Assembly (NCBI GenBank): GCA_030646295.1
Contig: JAUSND010000002.1
Span: 1 to 64,000, forward strand
Source of the DNA: Moraxellaceae bacterium
GTDB taxonomy: Bacteria > Pseudomonadota > Gammaproteobacteria > Pseudomonadales > Moraxellaceae
Direction of reading: 5' to 3'
Length of the DNA: 64,000 nucleotides
Part shown: one piece after another, positions 7,123-16,985 of the stretch
Layout of the letters: each line of letters begins with the position of its first letter
Numbering within the stretch: position 1 is the stretch's first letter
Made by a program: the position numbers and the translations under genes
The notes under the pieces: generated by a model
Told to the model about the DNA's origin: nothing
What the model saw: the letters and a program-made list of their open reading frames with translations, nothing else
Database searches by the model: none

Positions 7123-9573
7123 CTACTCAAGTTCAAAAGCTGAAACACTGGCCGGAACATCCTGCCAGTAGCGCCGGTGTCGTGCACGCCAGGTTTCAAC
7201 CGCGACAGTATTGCCGGCAAAACGCAGCAGCACCGCGCCATCAGTATCACTGCGCAGCAGCCTGCTGCCTTGGGCGCGGTAGCGTTCCATCACTTCTTCT
7301 TGCGGGTGGCCAAAGCGATTACGATAGCCGACGGTGAATATTGTCAGCGCGGGATCCACCTGCTGCACGAATTCCTCGATGGAAGAAGTCTTGCTGCCAT
7401 GATGTGGCGCTACCAGCACGGTTGCAGAGAGCGCATCGCCGGCCCGGGCGAGCAGTTCGCGTTCGGATTTCTTTTCGATATCGGCGGGCAGCAGTACACT
7501 GCCGTGGACTGTGGTGATTTTCAATACGCAGCTTAAAGCGTTGGTCTTAAGCTTGGGATTGTCATAGCTTTGCTCCAGCGGATGCAGCATGTCGAAGCGC
7601 ACCCCATCCCAGTTCCACGATTCGCCTGCACGACAGCTACGTTTATTGACAGTGGTTTGCTGAACTGGATGATCGGCTTTCAGGGATGACACCAGCCATT
7701 GCACCGGCACTGCATCCAGCACTGACAGCGCGCCGCCGCTGTGATCCGTATCGGCATGGGATACGATCATGGCATCCAGCTGTCTGACGCCTTCGCCACG
7801 CAGAAAAGGGACAATGATGCGGTTGCCACTGTCGGTATCGGAATTGAAACCGGGCCCGGTGTCGTAGAGCAGCGCGTTATTTTCAGTACGCGCCACGACT
7901 GCCAGCCCCTGGCCTACATCCAGCACAGCGAGCCACAACTCCCCGGCAGCCGGTCTGGGCGGCAGCAGTAGAAACATCGGCAACAGCGCCACTGCTCCCA
8001 ACCAGCGAGCGGGGAAGCCTGCGGCAAATCCCAATTTCCCCCCACCCGGCAGCAGCATCCAGACGATGCCGGCTATTCCTGCCGCTATAGTCCATGGCGG
8101 CGGTGCATGCTGGCTCCAGACTGCTTGCGGTACCTCGCTCAACCAGCGCAATAGTTCCATACAGCCACTCAACGCCATATGTGCAGGCAGCAACATGAAA
8201 TCGAGTGGCGGCAATGCTGCCAGCAGCGTTAGTGGAACCACCACCAGGCTCACCAGCGGGATAGCGATGGCGTTGGCAATCGGTGAGACCAGTGATACCT
8301 GCTGGAACATTGCCAGTAACGGTGGGATCAGGCCGAGAGTGATCGCCCACTGCACCCGCGCCCAACCGGTCAACCAGTGCATTCTGCCGATGCGCCCGGC
8401 CGTCACCAGCATGATGATTGCAATCGCACCGAAAGACAGCCAGAAGCCAGGCGAGAGCACTGCCCAGGGATCGAGCACCACCACCACCAGCAAGGCCCAG
8501 GTCAGCACCGCTGTCGCAGAAGTCAGGCGTCCCAGCCACAAGGCGATAGCCACCACCGCGAGCATATAAACGGTGCGCTGCGCTGGTATCGCGAAACCGG
8601 CAAGCAATGCGTAGCCTAATGCCGCCGCCAGTCCGGCAACGGCCGCAGCTTTGCGTGCCGGCAGCCACAACGTCAGGTGATGGCTGCAGCGCCACAACCA
8701 ATATACCAGCGCGAACACCAGACTCGATACCATGGTCACGTGCAGTCCGGAGATGCTCATGAGATGGTTGACGCCGGTGCGCGTGAATATCTGCCACTGT
8801 TCGCGCGGAATGGCGCGTTGTTCGCCTATCGCCAGCGCGACCAGAACACCGGCATAAGCATGATCGGGTAGCGCCCGAATGAATTGTTCACGGATCTCCT
8901 GCCGCAAGCGCTCAATCCGGTAAGCAGGCCGGTTAACCATTTCATCCAGGCTCAAATTATCGCTGGCTTTGCGTACGTAACCGGTGGCACGGATGTTACG
9001 CTCCAGCATCGACGACTCGAAATCAAAACTGTGAGGGTTGCTGCTGCCATGCGGGCGCTTGAGCCGTGCTGTGAGCTGCCAGCGTTCACCTGCGTTGATC
9101 TGGGGCAGCAGGGCCTCGGCGTTGCCGGCATGCTTGCCGCGCTCCTTGTACCAGGCCAGTGAAATACGCGCGGGCACGATGGCGCCTTCGGTTAATACCT
9201 GCTCCACGTCGAATGTAAAGCGGGTAAAGAGTTCGTTGGTTTGAGGTAGTTCTGCTACTACTCCGACGAGCTGAATATCGCGTCTCTCCCATTCATGCGG
9301 CAGTGCATCAGCCAGCCGCCATTGAGCAAAAGCTGCTGCCCAGAAAAATCCTGCACCGAGAAAAACCACGATCAGCAGAACTTTTCCCGCAGCGGTCAAA
9401 ATGGGGATCCGGCAGCGCCAGAGCAGGAATGCGAATACTGTACCGGGCAGCAACGCCCATGCCCACGAAATTTCGGGCAATACGGCCTGCTGCTGGAGCA
9501 GAGCCGTTCCCAGAGCAAACGCAAGAATATTTGCTTGCATCAGCAGTCCCCACTCTCTGTATGAATGGTTCAC
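7123..9573 (-). CDS. comEC: ComEC/Rec2-type DNA uptake channel protein
   Basis: An 816-residue inner-membrane protein, full length for the proteobacterial ComEC family. N-terminal membrane segments are followed by an OB-like region. The polytopic competence core contains NHLMSISGLHVTM, and the C-terminal metallo-beta-lactamase-like domain carries LDVGQGLAVV and SHADTDHSGG. It is thought to pass single-stranded DNA into the cytoplasm during natural transformation. The start ATG at 9571-9573 gives MNHSYREWG; an internal Met at residue 12 (MQANI) begins the first membrane segment and is an alternative. It converges with the ABC exporter and diverges from the DUF2062 gene. No other competence gene is adjacent. 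Confidence 0.92.
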   Translation of the reverse strand: MNHSYREWGLLMQANILAFALGTALLQQQAVLPEISWAWALLPGTVFAFLLWRCRIPILTAAGKVLLIVVFLGAGFFWAAAFAQWRLADALPHEWERRDIQLVGVVAELPQTNELFTRFTFDVEQVLTEGAIVPARISLAWYKERGKHAGNAEALLPQINAGERWQLTARLKRPHGSSNPHSFDFESSMLERNIRATGYVRKASDNLSLDEMVNRPAYRIERLRQEIREQFIRALPDHAYAGVLVALAIGEQRAIPREQWQIFTRTGVNHLMSISGLHVTMVSSLVFALVYWLWRCSHHLTLWLPARKAAAVAGLAAALGYALLAGFAIPAQRTVYMLAVVAIALWLGRLTSATAVLTWALLVVVVLDPWAVLSPGFWLSFGAIAIIMLVTAGRIGRMHWLTGWARVQWAITLGLIPPLLAMFQQVSLVSPIANAIAIPLVSLVVVPLTLLAALPPLDFMLLPAHMALSGCMELLRWLSEVPQAVWSQHAPPPWTIAAGIAGIVWMLLPGGGKLGFAAGFPARWLGAVALLPMFLLLPPRPAAGELWLAVLDVGQGLAVVARTENNALLYDTGPGFNSDTDSGNRIIVPFLRGEGVRQLDAMIVSHADTDHSGGALSVLDAVPVQWLVSSLKADHPVQQTTVNKRSCRAGESWNWDGVRFDMLHPLEQSYDNPKLKTNALSCVLKITTVHGSVLLPADIEKKSERELLARAGDALSATVLVAPHHGSKTSSIEEFVQQVDPALTIFTVGYRNRFGHPQEEVMERYRAQGSRLLRSDTDGAVLLRFAGNTVAVETWRARHRRYWQDVPASVSAFELE

Positions 9574-9695
9574 CCGAGAACTCTGTGGGTGATACGCCGA
9601 AGCAGCTCAGTACTGCCTGCTCCTAATTGATTCTAGGTCAAATAGATTCGTAGGGTAGTATATAGTGGCCGAGTTATTTACCGCATTGGTAGCTC

Positions 9696-10250
9696 GTGCT
9701 CCGAAAATATCTCAAGAAATACCTGCCTTCCCACGAGAGCATCCGACAGAACCGGTTTGTCGGACTGTTCGGCGGATTGCTGCAACACCACAATCTGTGG
9801 TATCTGCATCGCCGTTCGGTGGCGGGCGGAGTAGCGGTCGGTTTTTTCGCTGGCATGATCCCCGGCAGCAACCCGGTACAGTTCTTTTTCGCCGCCTTGT
9901 TTGCCGTCATCTTCAAGGTGAACCTTCCGGTAGCGGTATTCACCACGCTTTATTCCAATCCTTTCACTATCGTGCCGATTTATATCGCTGCCTACGCCAT
10001 CGGTGAGTTTGTCATAGGTAACGGCACCGGCGCTGTGCCCATGACCGATTTGCATCTGCTGGACAAGAATATTAGTGAATGGATTCCTGCGCTGGTAGAC
10101 TGGGCAATCTCCCTAGGCAAGCCACTGCTGGCTGGGATACTTCTGCTGGCGCTATTGCTTGCGCTAACCAGCTATCTGGCCGTGCATGGTGCGTGGCGGC
10201 TATACGTTATTTATGAATGGCGCGAACGGGCAAAACGGCGCCACCGCTGA
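9696..10250 (+). CDS. DUF2062 family membrane protein
   Basis: A 184-residue protein with three or four hydrophobic segments, including VAGGVAVGFFAGMIPG near residues 43-58, the conserved glycine-rich core of DUF2062. The family has no firmly assigned biochemical role. The start used is GTG at 9696, which gives MLRKYLKKYLPSHESI; the ribosome-binding site is poor. The stop at 10248-10250 lies close to the glycosylase gene that follows, so the two are probably cotranscribed. The gene is divergent from comEC across a gap of 122 nt. Confidence 0.78.
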   Translation: MLRKYLKKYLPSHESIRQNRFVGLFGGLLQHHNLWYLHRRSVAGGVAVGFFAGMIPGSNPVQFFFAALFAVIFKVNLPVAVFTTLYSNPFTIVPIYIAAYAIGEFVIGNGTGAVPMTDLHLLDKNISEWIPALVDWAISLGKPLLAGILLLALLLALTSYLAVHGAWRLYVIYEWRERAKRRHR

Positions 10251-10262
10251 TTGGACGAATCT

Positions 10263-10880
10263 ATGATTCCAGCGTACTGGGAGCAGGCGACACAGGAACT
10301 GGCCGGGCGCGATGAAGTGATGCATAAGCTCATTCAGCGTTTTTCAGGGGCTGCGCTACGCTCGCATGGTGATGCTTTCACCACCTTGGCGCGTTCCATA
10401 ATCGGTCAGCAGATTTCTATCAAGGCGGCTGAAAGCATCTGGCAAAAACTGGCCACCGCGGTTCCTGCGATTACACCCGCTACCGTGCTGGGAACGGACG
10501 GCAGCGTATTGCGGGCTTGCGGTCTCTCCTTGCGGAAAGTGACTTATCTGCAAGATTTGTCGCGGCACTTTATCAGCGGGATATTGAATGAAACGGCATG
10601 GAAGGAAGTTGATGACGAAGCCCTCATCGCTGAATTGACGCAGGTAAAGGGTATTGGGCGCTGGACTGCGGAAATGTTCCTGATTTTTCACATGTTGCGC
10701 CCGAATGTGCTGCCGCTGGACGATCTCGGCCTGCGGCATGCGATCAGCCTGCACTACAACGCCAGTCAACCGGTGAGCCGGCTCAAGATGCGTGCGATTG
10801 CGAAACCGTGGCAACCGTGGCGTTCTGTGGCGACATGGTATCTGTGGCGCAGCCTTGATCCCCAGCCAGTAGAGTATTGA
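10263..10880 (+). CDS. AlkA-type DNA-3-methyladenine glycosylase
   Basis: A 205-residue base-excision glycosylase of the HhH-GPD superfamily. The helix-hairpin-helix is in the stretch LTQVKGIGRWTAEMF. The catalytic aspartate follows in LPLDDLGLRHAI. The family removes alkylated purines from DNA. The protein lacks the extra N-terminal domain of E. coli AlkA, as is usual for the short AlkA-like enzymes. ATG at 10263 (MIPAYWEQA) is preferred; an in-frame TTG at 10251, right after the upstream stop, would add four residues. Confidence 0.85.
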   Translation: MIPAYWEQATQELAGRDEVMHKLIQRFSGAALRSHGDAFTTLARSIIGQQISIKAAESIWQKLATAVPAITPATVLGTDGSVLRACGLSLRKVTYLQDLSRHFISGILNETAWKEVDDEALIAELTQVKGIGRWTAEMFLIFHMLRPNVLPLDDLGLRHAISLHYNASQPVSRLKMRAIAKPWQPWRSVATWYLWRSLDPQPVEY

Positions 10881-10919
10881 GACTGCAATTCCCAATCCGC
10901 GCGTGCTCGGCTGGTACGC

Positions 10920-11597
10920 TCATTCGGTTAATACCCCATCTACCAGCCGCAAAATCCGCCCGGCACGGGCCGCCAGTTGTGCATCATGGGTGACGATGAC
11001 GAAACTCGCGCCTACGTTGCGGTTAAGTTCCAGCATCAATTCGAATACCCCGCCGGCGGTGTGCCGGTCGAGATTGCCCGTAGGTTCGTCGGCAAGGACA
11101 CAGGCAGGCTGAGTGACCAGCGCCCGTGCCACTGCCGCACGTTGACGCTCGCCGCCGGAGAGCTCCCCAGGGATGTGGGTGAGGCGGTGCCCCAGGCCGA
11201 CCTGTTGCAACACTGTTGCCGCACGCTCATAGGCTTCGTTACTGCTCATGCGCCGGATCAGCAGCGGCATGGCGACATTCTCCAGCGCGCTGAATTCCGG
11301 CAACAGATGATGAAACTGGTAAATAAAACCCAGCGAGCGGTTACGCAGTTGGCATCTTTCTTCTTCGTTGATGGTAGCGATATTCTGCCCCATGATGCGG
11401 ATGTCGCCAGCAGTGGGTGCATCCAGTCCCCCCAACAGGTGCAGCAACGTACTTTTGCCAGAGCCCGACGCACCGATAATGGCGAGCGTTTCGCCTGCTG
11501 TCACCTCCAAGTCGATGCCCATTAGCACTGGCACTTCGAGCTCGCCCTGATAGTAACTCTTGCGCAGATTGCGGCAGGAAATGATCGGCTTACTCAT
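10920..11597 (-). CDS. lolD: Lipoprotein-releasing ABC ATPase LolD
   Basis: A 225-residue ABC ATPase with Walker [10 protein letters not shown], signature LSGGERQR and Walker [13 protein letters not shown], the last typical of the LolD/MacB/FtsE branch. It powers release of outer-membrane lipoproteins from the inner membrane to LolA. Its gene overlaps the end of the upstream lolC/E gene by 8 nt, which supports LolD over the related families. It is the last gene of a two-gene operon and converges with the glycosylase gene. Confidence 0.93.
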   Translation of the reverse strand: MSKPIISCRNLRKSYYQGELEVPVLMGIDLEVTAGETLAIIGASGSGKSTLLHLLGGLDAPTAGDIRIMGQNIATINEEERCQLRNRSLGFIYQFHHLLPEFSALENVAMPLLIRRMSSNEAYERAATVLQQVGLGHRLTHIPGELSGGERQRAAVARALVTQPACVLADEPTGNLDRHTAGGVFELMLELNRNVGASFVIVTHDAQLAARAGRILRLVDGVLTE

Positions 11598-12837
11598 ACC
11601 GCAGCGCCTCCGCCGGGTTGACCTTGGATGCCCGGTAGCTGGGATAAATCGTCGCCAGCAGGGTCAATGCAAACGATACCACCGCCACTGTCACTATGTC
11701 GGCCATCTGCGGGTCGGATGGAATTTCGCTGATGTAATAAACTTCGCGTGACAGGAATTGCACGCTGAACACGCGTTCGACCAGCGCGATCACATCGCTT
11801 ACGTTGTATGCCAGCAGCACGCCGCCGATTACCCCCAGTGCCGTGCCGATGACGCCGATTAGCGTGCCCTGCACGATGAAGATTTTCATGATGCTGCGCG
11901 GGCTTGCTCCCAGCGTCCGCAGAATGGCGATGTCGGGTTGCTTGTCGGTTACCGCCATCACCAGCGTGGAAACGATATTGAACGCCGCAACGGCAATGAT
12001 CAGGGCGAGAATCAGCGACAGCATGCGCTTTTCGATCTGGATCGCACGAAAATAATTGGCATGCTGGCGGGTCCAGTCGCTGATGTGAGTGTCCTGGGAA
12101 ATCAGCGGCACCAGTTCTCGCACCACTTGTGGCGCTTGGAACAAGTCGTGCAGCTTCAGCCGCACACCGGAGACCTGATCATCTTCCATGCGATAGAGTT
12201 TTTGCGCATCTGCGATATGAATCAGCACTAACGCCGAGTCATATTCAAAATGCCCGGCTTCGAAGATGCCGGTGACAGTGAATTGCTTGAGACGCGGCAG
12301 TATCCCTGCCGGCGTCACTTGCCCTTGCGGCGAGATCAGCACGATTCTGTCGCCCCTGGATACGCCTAAAGCCCGCGCCAGCTCCGTGCCCACCACGATG
12401 CCAAATTCTCCCGGCACCAGCTCATCAAGTTTGCCGTTTACCATCATCCGGTCGAGATCGGCCACCTTGTCTTCCAGAGCCGGCAAGATGCCGCGTACCA
12501 TCACGCCACGCACAACCTGACCAACTGACACCATGCCCTGAGCGCCGACATAAGGCGCGGCAGCCTCCACTTGCGGGTGTTTGCTCGCCTCATGCGCGAC
12601 TTGGGGCCAATTGGTCAGCGTGCCCTCCACGCTGCTTACCTGGATATGCGAGGCCACGCCGAGGATGCGGGTGCGCACCTCTTTTTGGAAACCATTCATC
12701 ACCGACATTACGGTGATCAGGGCGGTCATGCCGAGCGTAATGCCTAGCAGGGAAATCAGCGAGATGAACGAGATGAAATGATTGCGGCGCTTGGCACGGG
12801 TGTAGCGCAGACCGATGAAGAGTTCGTAGGCAGACAC
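11590..12837 (-). CDS. lolC: Lipoprotein-releasing system membrane subunit LolC/LolE
   Basis: A 415-residue inner-membrane permease with one N-terminal membrane helix, a long periplasmic domain (about residues 50-265) and three C-terminal helices. This is the fold of LolC and LolE. The N-terminus [22 protein letters not shown] is characteristic of the family. Only one permease gene is present here, so the transporter may be of the LolF/homodimeric type. It partners LolD, whose gene overlaps its 3' end. Confidence 0.92.
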   Translation of the reverse strand: MSAYELFIGLRYTRAKRRNHFISFISLISLLGITLGMTALITVMSVMNGFQKEVRTRILGVASHIQVSSVEGTLTNWPQVAHEASKHPQVEAAAPYVGAQGMVSVGQVVRGVMVRGILPALEDKVADLDRMMVNGKLDELVPGEFGIVVGTELARALGVSRGDRIVLISPQGQVTPAGILPRLKQFTVTGIFEAGHFEYDSALVLIHIADAQKLYRMEDDQVSGVRLKLHDLFQAPQVVRELVPLISQDTHISDWTRQHANYFRAIQIEKRMLSLILALIIAVAAFNIVSTLVMAVTDKQPDIAILRTLGASPRSIMKIFIVQGTLIGVIGTALGVIGGVLLAYNVSDVIALVERVFSVQFLSREVYYISEIPSDPQMADIVTVAVVSFALTLLATIYPSYRASKVNPAEALRYE

Positions 12838-12973
12838 GGATTAAGACACCCGGATATAAAGGGAATGCCGAAGTTTGCCACATTCCGGCAGGGCTTAACA
12901 GACTGTTGACAGACGACCGGACTGGCAAGGCATTATCACTCTCAGATCTGTTGTCCTGAAATTCAGAGATTTC

Positions 12974-15010
12974 TTAGAATTCTCCTCTGATCCCTACCAC
13001 CAGCGCACGTCCTGGTAACGGCGCGAAATCCTTCAAAAAGGAATTATGCAGGCGCATTTCCTCGTTCAGCAGATTCTTGCCTTGCAGAAAGGCTCTGATG
13101 CCATTTGTTCTGGTCTTCGTGATCCGGTAACTCATATCGACGTTCAGCAGCGTGTAACCGGGAGTGGTCGTTTCGAGTTCTGCCACGCGATTTTGATGCA
13201 TCACGCGTATCGCACTCAGGTTGGCTGTCCAGGGTCCCATCCTGTGATTCAGTTCCAACCCGAAGCGTGGTGGCGTAGTGCGTGGCACATTGCCGCCGCT
13301 ATCCAGTTTACCGCGCACGTAGTCGGCAAACAGACGCAGATCGAGTGCGTCAGGCTTTAGCGTGAAGACCGTCTCTGCTTCCACACCGTAAAATCTCGCG
13401 CCAGTCTGGGCAAAATTCTGCACCAGGAATTCGCCATTGGGATCCAGGACGCCGCTAGCATCGACACGATCCGCCACAGCATCAGCGTTGGTGTCGGCAC
13501 CATGTACGAAAATGTAGTTGTTGAACTGGTTATGGAATACATTGACTTTCCATTTCACCGTGCCAGCAGTCTTGCGCAGGGCGAGATCAATGTTGCTGGA
13601 GGTCTCTTTGCTCAAATCATTGTTGCCAGTCTGAAACGTGGCAGTGCCGCGGTGCGCGCCGTGTATATACAATTCTTCCGTCGTCGGCGCGCGTTGCCCG
13701 CGCGTGCCCGTCAGACCCAGTCCGTAGCCGTCGATGAATTTCCACAGAGTGCCCACGGAGCCACTGAAGAGATTGAATGCGCGCGACGGGTCGATGTGGT
13801 TCTGCGGGTCTTGCATGGCGCGCTCAATCCGTCCGCCAAATTCCAGCCGCCAGCGATCCCAGTTGCGTTCCTCGATCAGGAACACGCCAGTGGAACGCGA
13901 TTTCGTGACTGGCACGATGGTTTCCGTGCCGAGGGCCGAGAAATTGCGATCCTGGAATTGCACCCCGAGCACTCCTTTCCAGTCTGCTATTGGCGCATGC
14001 AGGAGTTCGGCGCGGCTTTCGAGCGCCTGATTGTTGAAGCGCGTCGCAATTGCGCCGCCGCCCTCGATTTCATGGTGCTTGTAGTCGTTATAGCCCATGC
14101 GCACTTTGAGCTTTTCGAAACCAATGAGGGGCTTGTCCAGTTCACCGGACAAATCGTAACGGGTCTGCTTGAGATCGATTTTTGAACCTTCGGGGCTGGG
14201 TACGCCATATTCGTTTTCCAGGCGCGAGACCGATCCGCCCAGGAAGCCTCTCTCGCCGACAAAAGATCCGCCCACGGATATGCCTTCCGCGTCGACTGCG
14301 CTGTTTCTGATGCGGCCCACCGGGGTGTCGTAATCGCCCGTTTTGCGCTTGAAACCCCCGACACTCCAGGATACATAACGGCCGGCATTACCCTTTGCGT
14401 TGAAAGCGCCGCTGCGTTCCTCCGTCGCCGTATTGCCACGTATCTCGATATCACCACTCGGTGACTTGAACAGCCGGTTTGGAATGCGGCCTGTTACGAC
14501 ATTGACCACGCCGCCGGTTGCGCCGCCGCCGTAGAGCAGTATTGCCGGACCGCGCAGGATTTCGATTTGTGAGGCATTGAACGATTCTACCGTTACCGCA
14601 TGATCCGGACTGGTGGTCGAGAGATCGAGCGTGCCAATACCGTTTTCCAACACCTGGACGCGCGGTCCATCCAGACCGCGAATGATCGGACGGCCGGCGC
14701 CTGGCCCGAAGGAACTCGATGCCACGCCGAGTTCACGCGAGAGCGTGTCGCCGATACTTGCTTCGCGCTTGCGGCGCAGATCTTCACCCTTCAACACCGT
14801 GACGGGCTGGGCCATGTCAAGTTCGCTACGATCCTTGAACGGGGTGGCGGTCACGACGACCGGCGGTAATTCGGTTACTTTGCTGGTATCTTTAACTTGC
14901 GCGGACGACATGCCGGGTACGACAAGCAGCAAAGCAATGACAATAGCTTGCCACCAGCCGCCAGCAACGACTTGGTGGAATTGCGCGCGCGATGTGAGAC
15001 TAAGTTTCAT
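12974..15010 (-). CDS. TonB-dependent outer-membrane receptor, probably for zinc (ZnuD-like)
   Basis: A 678-residue receptor with a signal peptide, an N-terminal plug (PVVVTATPF near residue 50, then IIRGLDGPRVQVLENG and ILRGPAILLYGGGATGG) and a C-terminal beta-barrel ending in Phe. Length and plug resemble ZnuD-type zinc receptors. A perfect palindrome at 15047-15061, 37-51 bp before its start, is nearly identical to one before the Fur-family regulator gene nearby, which supports metal-dependent control. Iron or another metal cannot be excluded, since specificity is not readable from sequence. Confidence 0.83.
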   Translation of the reverse strand: MKLSLTSRAQFHQVVAGGWWQAIVIALLLVVPGMSSAQVKDTSKVTELPPVVVTATPFKDRSELDMAQPVTVLKGEDLRRKREASIGDTLSRELGVASSSFGPGAGRPIIRGLDGPRVQVLENGIGTLDLSTTSPDHAVTVESFNASQIEILRGPAILLYGGGATGGVVNVVTGRIPNRLFKSPSGDIEIRGNTATEERSGAFNAKGNAGRYVSWSVGGFKRKTGDYDTPVGRIRNSAVDAEGISVGGSFVGERGFLGGSVSRLENEYGVPSPEGSKIDLKQTRYDLSGELDKPLIGFEKLKVRMGYNDYKHHEIEGGGAIATRFNNQALESRAELLHAPIADWKGVLGVQFQDRNFSALGTETIVPVTKSRSTGVFLIEERNWDRWRLEFGGRIERAMQDPQNHIDPSRAFNLFSGSVGTLWKFIDGYGLGLTGTRGQRAPTTEELYIHGAHRGTATFQTGNNDLSKETSSNIDLALRKTAGTVKWKVNVFHNQFNNYIFVHGADTNADAVADRVDASGVLDPNGEFLVQNFAQTGARFYGVEAETVFTLKPDALDLRLFADYVRGKLDSGGNVPRTTPPRFGLELNHRMGPWTANLSAIRVMHQNRVAELETTTPGYTLLNVDMSYRITKTRTNGIRAFLQGKNLLNEEMRLHNSFLKDFAPLPGRALVVGIRGEF

Positions 15011-15046
15011 GCTGATTCTGTAAAAGGCTGGAACAGGCGAATTATC

Positions 15047-15061
15047 CGCAACTGAGTTGCG
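15047..15061. promoter_or_regulatory. Palindromic operator before the TonB receptor (Fur/Zur-type)
   Basis: CGCAACTGAGTTGCG is a perfect 15-bp palindrome around a central G. The same core, GCAACT-N-AGTTGC, occurs before the Fur-family gene at 16009-16021. Two matching palindromes in front of a metal receptor and a metal-responsive repressor are good evidence for a shared operator. Confidence 0.65.
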
Positions 15062-15173
15062 TTATCTGAACCAACCGTGCGTAGTCCGTTGTATGGCGGA
15101 CAGACGCTGATCCAAACCAAACAACAAGAAACCCGATGATGGGTTTGACCGAAAAGGGACAGCTACGAGGAAG

Positions 15174-15503
15174 TTACGCCAGCGGGGGAGCGCGCGTGAG
15201 ATACGGGGAAGAAAAATTGCGCAGGATGGGGCGGTGTTTCAAGGGGGGTAGCCGCTGCCGCAGCATCCTGGCAACAAAGAAAAATGCCAGGAGGGGAAGG
15301 ACGACACCAAACGCCGTCAAGGCCAGGCAGTCAAGGCAGACTCGGTCGGCGTCAGTGTCGCTTTCACTCTGAGCGCTGTCAGCCGGGGGCGCACTGATCG
15401 AGTCCGTGTGCGCGAAGTGTGTGAGCGCATGCGCCGTCTGCAGGACAGGCACTGACAGTAAGGCCAGCGCCAGAATCAGAAATAAACCTTTACGCAATAT
15501 CAT
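15174..15503 (-). CDS. Small membrane protein with His-rich and CxxC motifs, metal-regulon neighbour
   Basis: A 109-residue protein I cannot assign to a named family. It has a signal-like hydrophobic N-terminus (residues 5-25), then HALTHFAH, an acidic low-complexity stretch, a CLDC motif and a second hydrophobic segment (about 60-80), followed by a basic tail. The His and Cys clusters could bind metal. It lies 69 nt downstream of the Fur-family gene on the same strand and upstream of the TonB receptor, so a role in metal handling at the envelope is plausible but inferred. Confidence 0.6.
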   Translation of the reverse strand: MILRKGLFLILALALLSVPVLQTAHALTHFAHTDSISAPPADSAQSESDTDADRVCLDCLALTAFGVVLPLLAFFFVARMLRQRLPPLKHRPILRNFSSPYLTRAPPLA

Positions 15504-15572
15504 CGAAGGGGATTTCCTTGCACCCGCGAGGGATTTGTCCGGTGATTTTTATTTTATAGACGAAAAATTTCG

Positions 15573-15995
15573 TCATGCGCATTCAGCGCATAATCCTTTT
15601 ACCGTCAACTCGGCTTCCTGGAAGCGGTAGCCGGCCGGCAATGGCCAGTCGTGTGCAGCGTCGAGGCCATCAAGGCAGATCACTTTGGTGCAGCAAGTGC
15701 ATTTGAAATGGGCATGCTGATGTGCGTGCACATCGACGTTGGCACGGAAACGCCACACCCGGTCGTCGCTTGCCACTTTATGTGCCAGGCCTTTTTCACT
15801 CAGCCATTCAAGCACGCGGTAGAGCGTAACCCGGTCCAATTGCAGCTTGCCAACCAAACGCTCCTCAATTTCGTGGTGCGTGATGGCCCGTTGTTCAGCC
15901 AGCAGAACGGCAAGCGCCTGAACCCTGCCTGGTGTTACCCGGTCACCGGTGCGCCGGATTATTTCTTTTGCCTGTTCCTGGAAATCACTAATCAT
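15573..15995 (-). CDS. Fur-family metal-responsive regulator, probably Zur
   Basis: A 140-residue protein with an N-terminal winged helix (helix-turn-helix near residues 39-62, DRVTLYRVLEWL), a His-rich hinge (HAHQHAH, 90-96) and two structural zinc pairs, C99/C102 and C136/C139. The start chosen is ATG at 15993-15995 (MISDFQEQA), which matches family N-termini. A longer reading begins upstream but would place the palindromic operator inside the gene. That operator lies 14 nt before this start, suggesting autoregulation. The gene is divergent from dapF. Zur is favoured over Fur because of the ZnuD-like receptor nearby. Confidence 0.85.
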   Translation of the reverse strand: MISDFQEQAKEIIRRTGDRVTPGRVQALAVLLAEQRAITHHEIEERLVGKLQLDRVTLYRVLEWLSEKGLAHKVASDDRVWRFRANVDVHAHQHAHFKCTCCTKVICLDGLDAAHDWPLPAGYRFQEAELTVKGLCAECA

Positions 15996-16008
15996 AAATA
16001 AGTGTATT

Positions 16009-16021
16009 GCAACTAAGTTGC
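16009..16021. promoter_or_regulatory. Palindromic operator before the Fur-family gene
   Basis: GCAACTAAGTTGC, followed by GTT, matches the operator at 15047-15061 except at the centre. It sits 14 nt upstream of the regulator start, where a bound repressor would block its own transcription. Confidence 0.65.
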
Positions 16022-16138
16022 GTTTACTATAATCGAATGATTTTATATGTGCAACAGTATTTGTTGATAACATCAAAGTTTTACGAGAATTAGCGGTCAT
16101 GCGCAGTGCAAGCCGAAATAAACGGTGAAATTTCATTG

Positions 16139-16966
16139 ATGAAACTTAAGTTCACTAAAATGCATGGTCTGGGCAATGATTTCGTCGTGATTGACGCCGT
16201 GAATCAGTCCGTGTCCCTCACCTCAGCGCAACTCCGCTTGCTGGCTGACCGCCATTTCGGCATTGGCTGCGACCAGATTCTGCTGGTGGAGAAAGCTGAA
16301 GGCGATGCTGATTTCCGCTACCGGATTTATAACGCCGATGGTGGCGAAGTGGAGCAATGCGGCAATGGCGCCCGCTGTTTCGTGCGCTATGTGCATGACC
16401 GGGGCATGACGCAAAAAAATGAAATTCGCGTGGAGACTCCCGGCGGAGTGATTATTCCCAGGCTGGAAGCCAATGGTGAAGTGACCGTCAACATGGGTAC
16501 GCCGAAATTCGAGCCGCAACAAATTCCATTTATCGCCGAGAAACGCGCCATGATTTATGCGCTCGAGATCGACGGTCGGCAGGTGGAAATAAGCGCCGTT
16601 TCTCTGGGCAACCCGCATGCGGTGCAGGTAGTGGCAGATGTAGATGGTGCGCCGGTATTAACCGAAGGCGCGCTGATCGAGCACCATCCGCGTTTTCCGC
16701 AACGCGTCAACGCCGGCTATATGCAGGTGCTGGATCGCGGTCATATCCGGCTGCGGGTGTATGAACGCGGTGCAGGTGAAACGCTCGCTTGCGGCACCGG
16801 TGCTTGTGCTGCGGTGGTGACGGGCATCGGCCGCGGATTGCTGCAGTCAACAGTTGAAGTCAGTACGCGCGGCGGCAATTTAAGCATACGTTGGGAAGGT
16901 GAAGACCAGCCGGTGTGGATGACCGGGCCTGCCGCCGCCGTGTTTGATGGTGAAATTGAATTATAA
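16139..16966 (+). CDS. dapF: Diaminopimelate epimerase
   Basis: A 275-residue epimerase converting LL- to meso-diaminopimelate, for lysine and peptidoglycan. The two catalytic cysteines are C74 in EQCGNGARC and C218 in LACGTGAC. The ATG at 16139 ([15 protein letters not shown]) matches family N-termini; a longer reading from 16106 adds 11 unrelated residues. It heads a plus-strand run dapF, DUF484, xerC, hslV, hslU, an arrangement common in betaproteobacteria. Confidence 0.95.
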   Translation: MKLKFTKMHGLGNDFVVIDAVNQSVSLTSAQLRLLADRHFGIGCDQILLVEKAEGDADFRYRIYNADGGEVEQCGNGARCFVRYVHDRGMTQKNEIRVETPGGVIIPRLEANGEVTVNMGTPKFEPQQIPFIAEKRAMIYALEIDGRQVEISAVSLGNPHAVQVVADVDGAPVLTEGALIEHHPRFPQRVNAGYMQVLDRGHIRLRVYERGAGETLACGTGACAAVVTGIGRGLLQSTVEVSTRGGNLSIRWEGEDQPVWMTGPAAAVFDGEIEL

Positions 16967-16985
16967 AATTCAACCAGGGGGAAGC

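Noticed and set aside
7123-9573. Plus-strand frames over comEC
   Set aside because: They are antisense to a complete ComEC with conserved competence and metallo-beta-lactamase motifs.
15996-16136. Upstream extension of the Fur-family gene
   Set aside because: It lacks family similarity and would put the palindromic operator inside the coding region.
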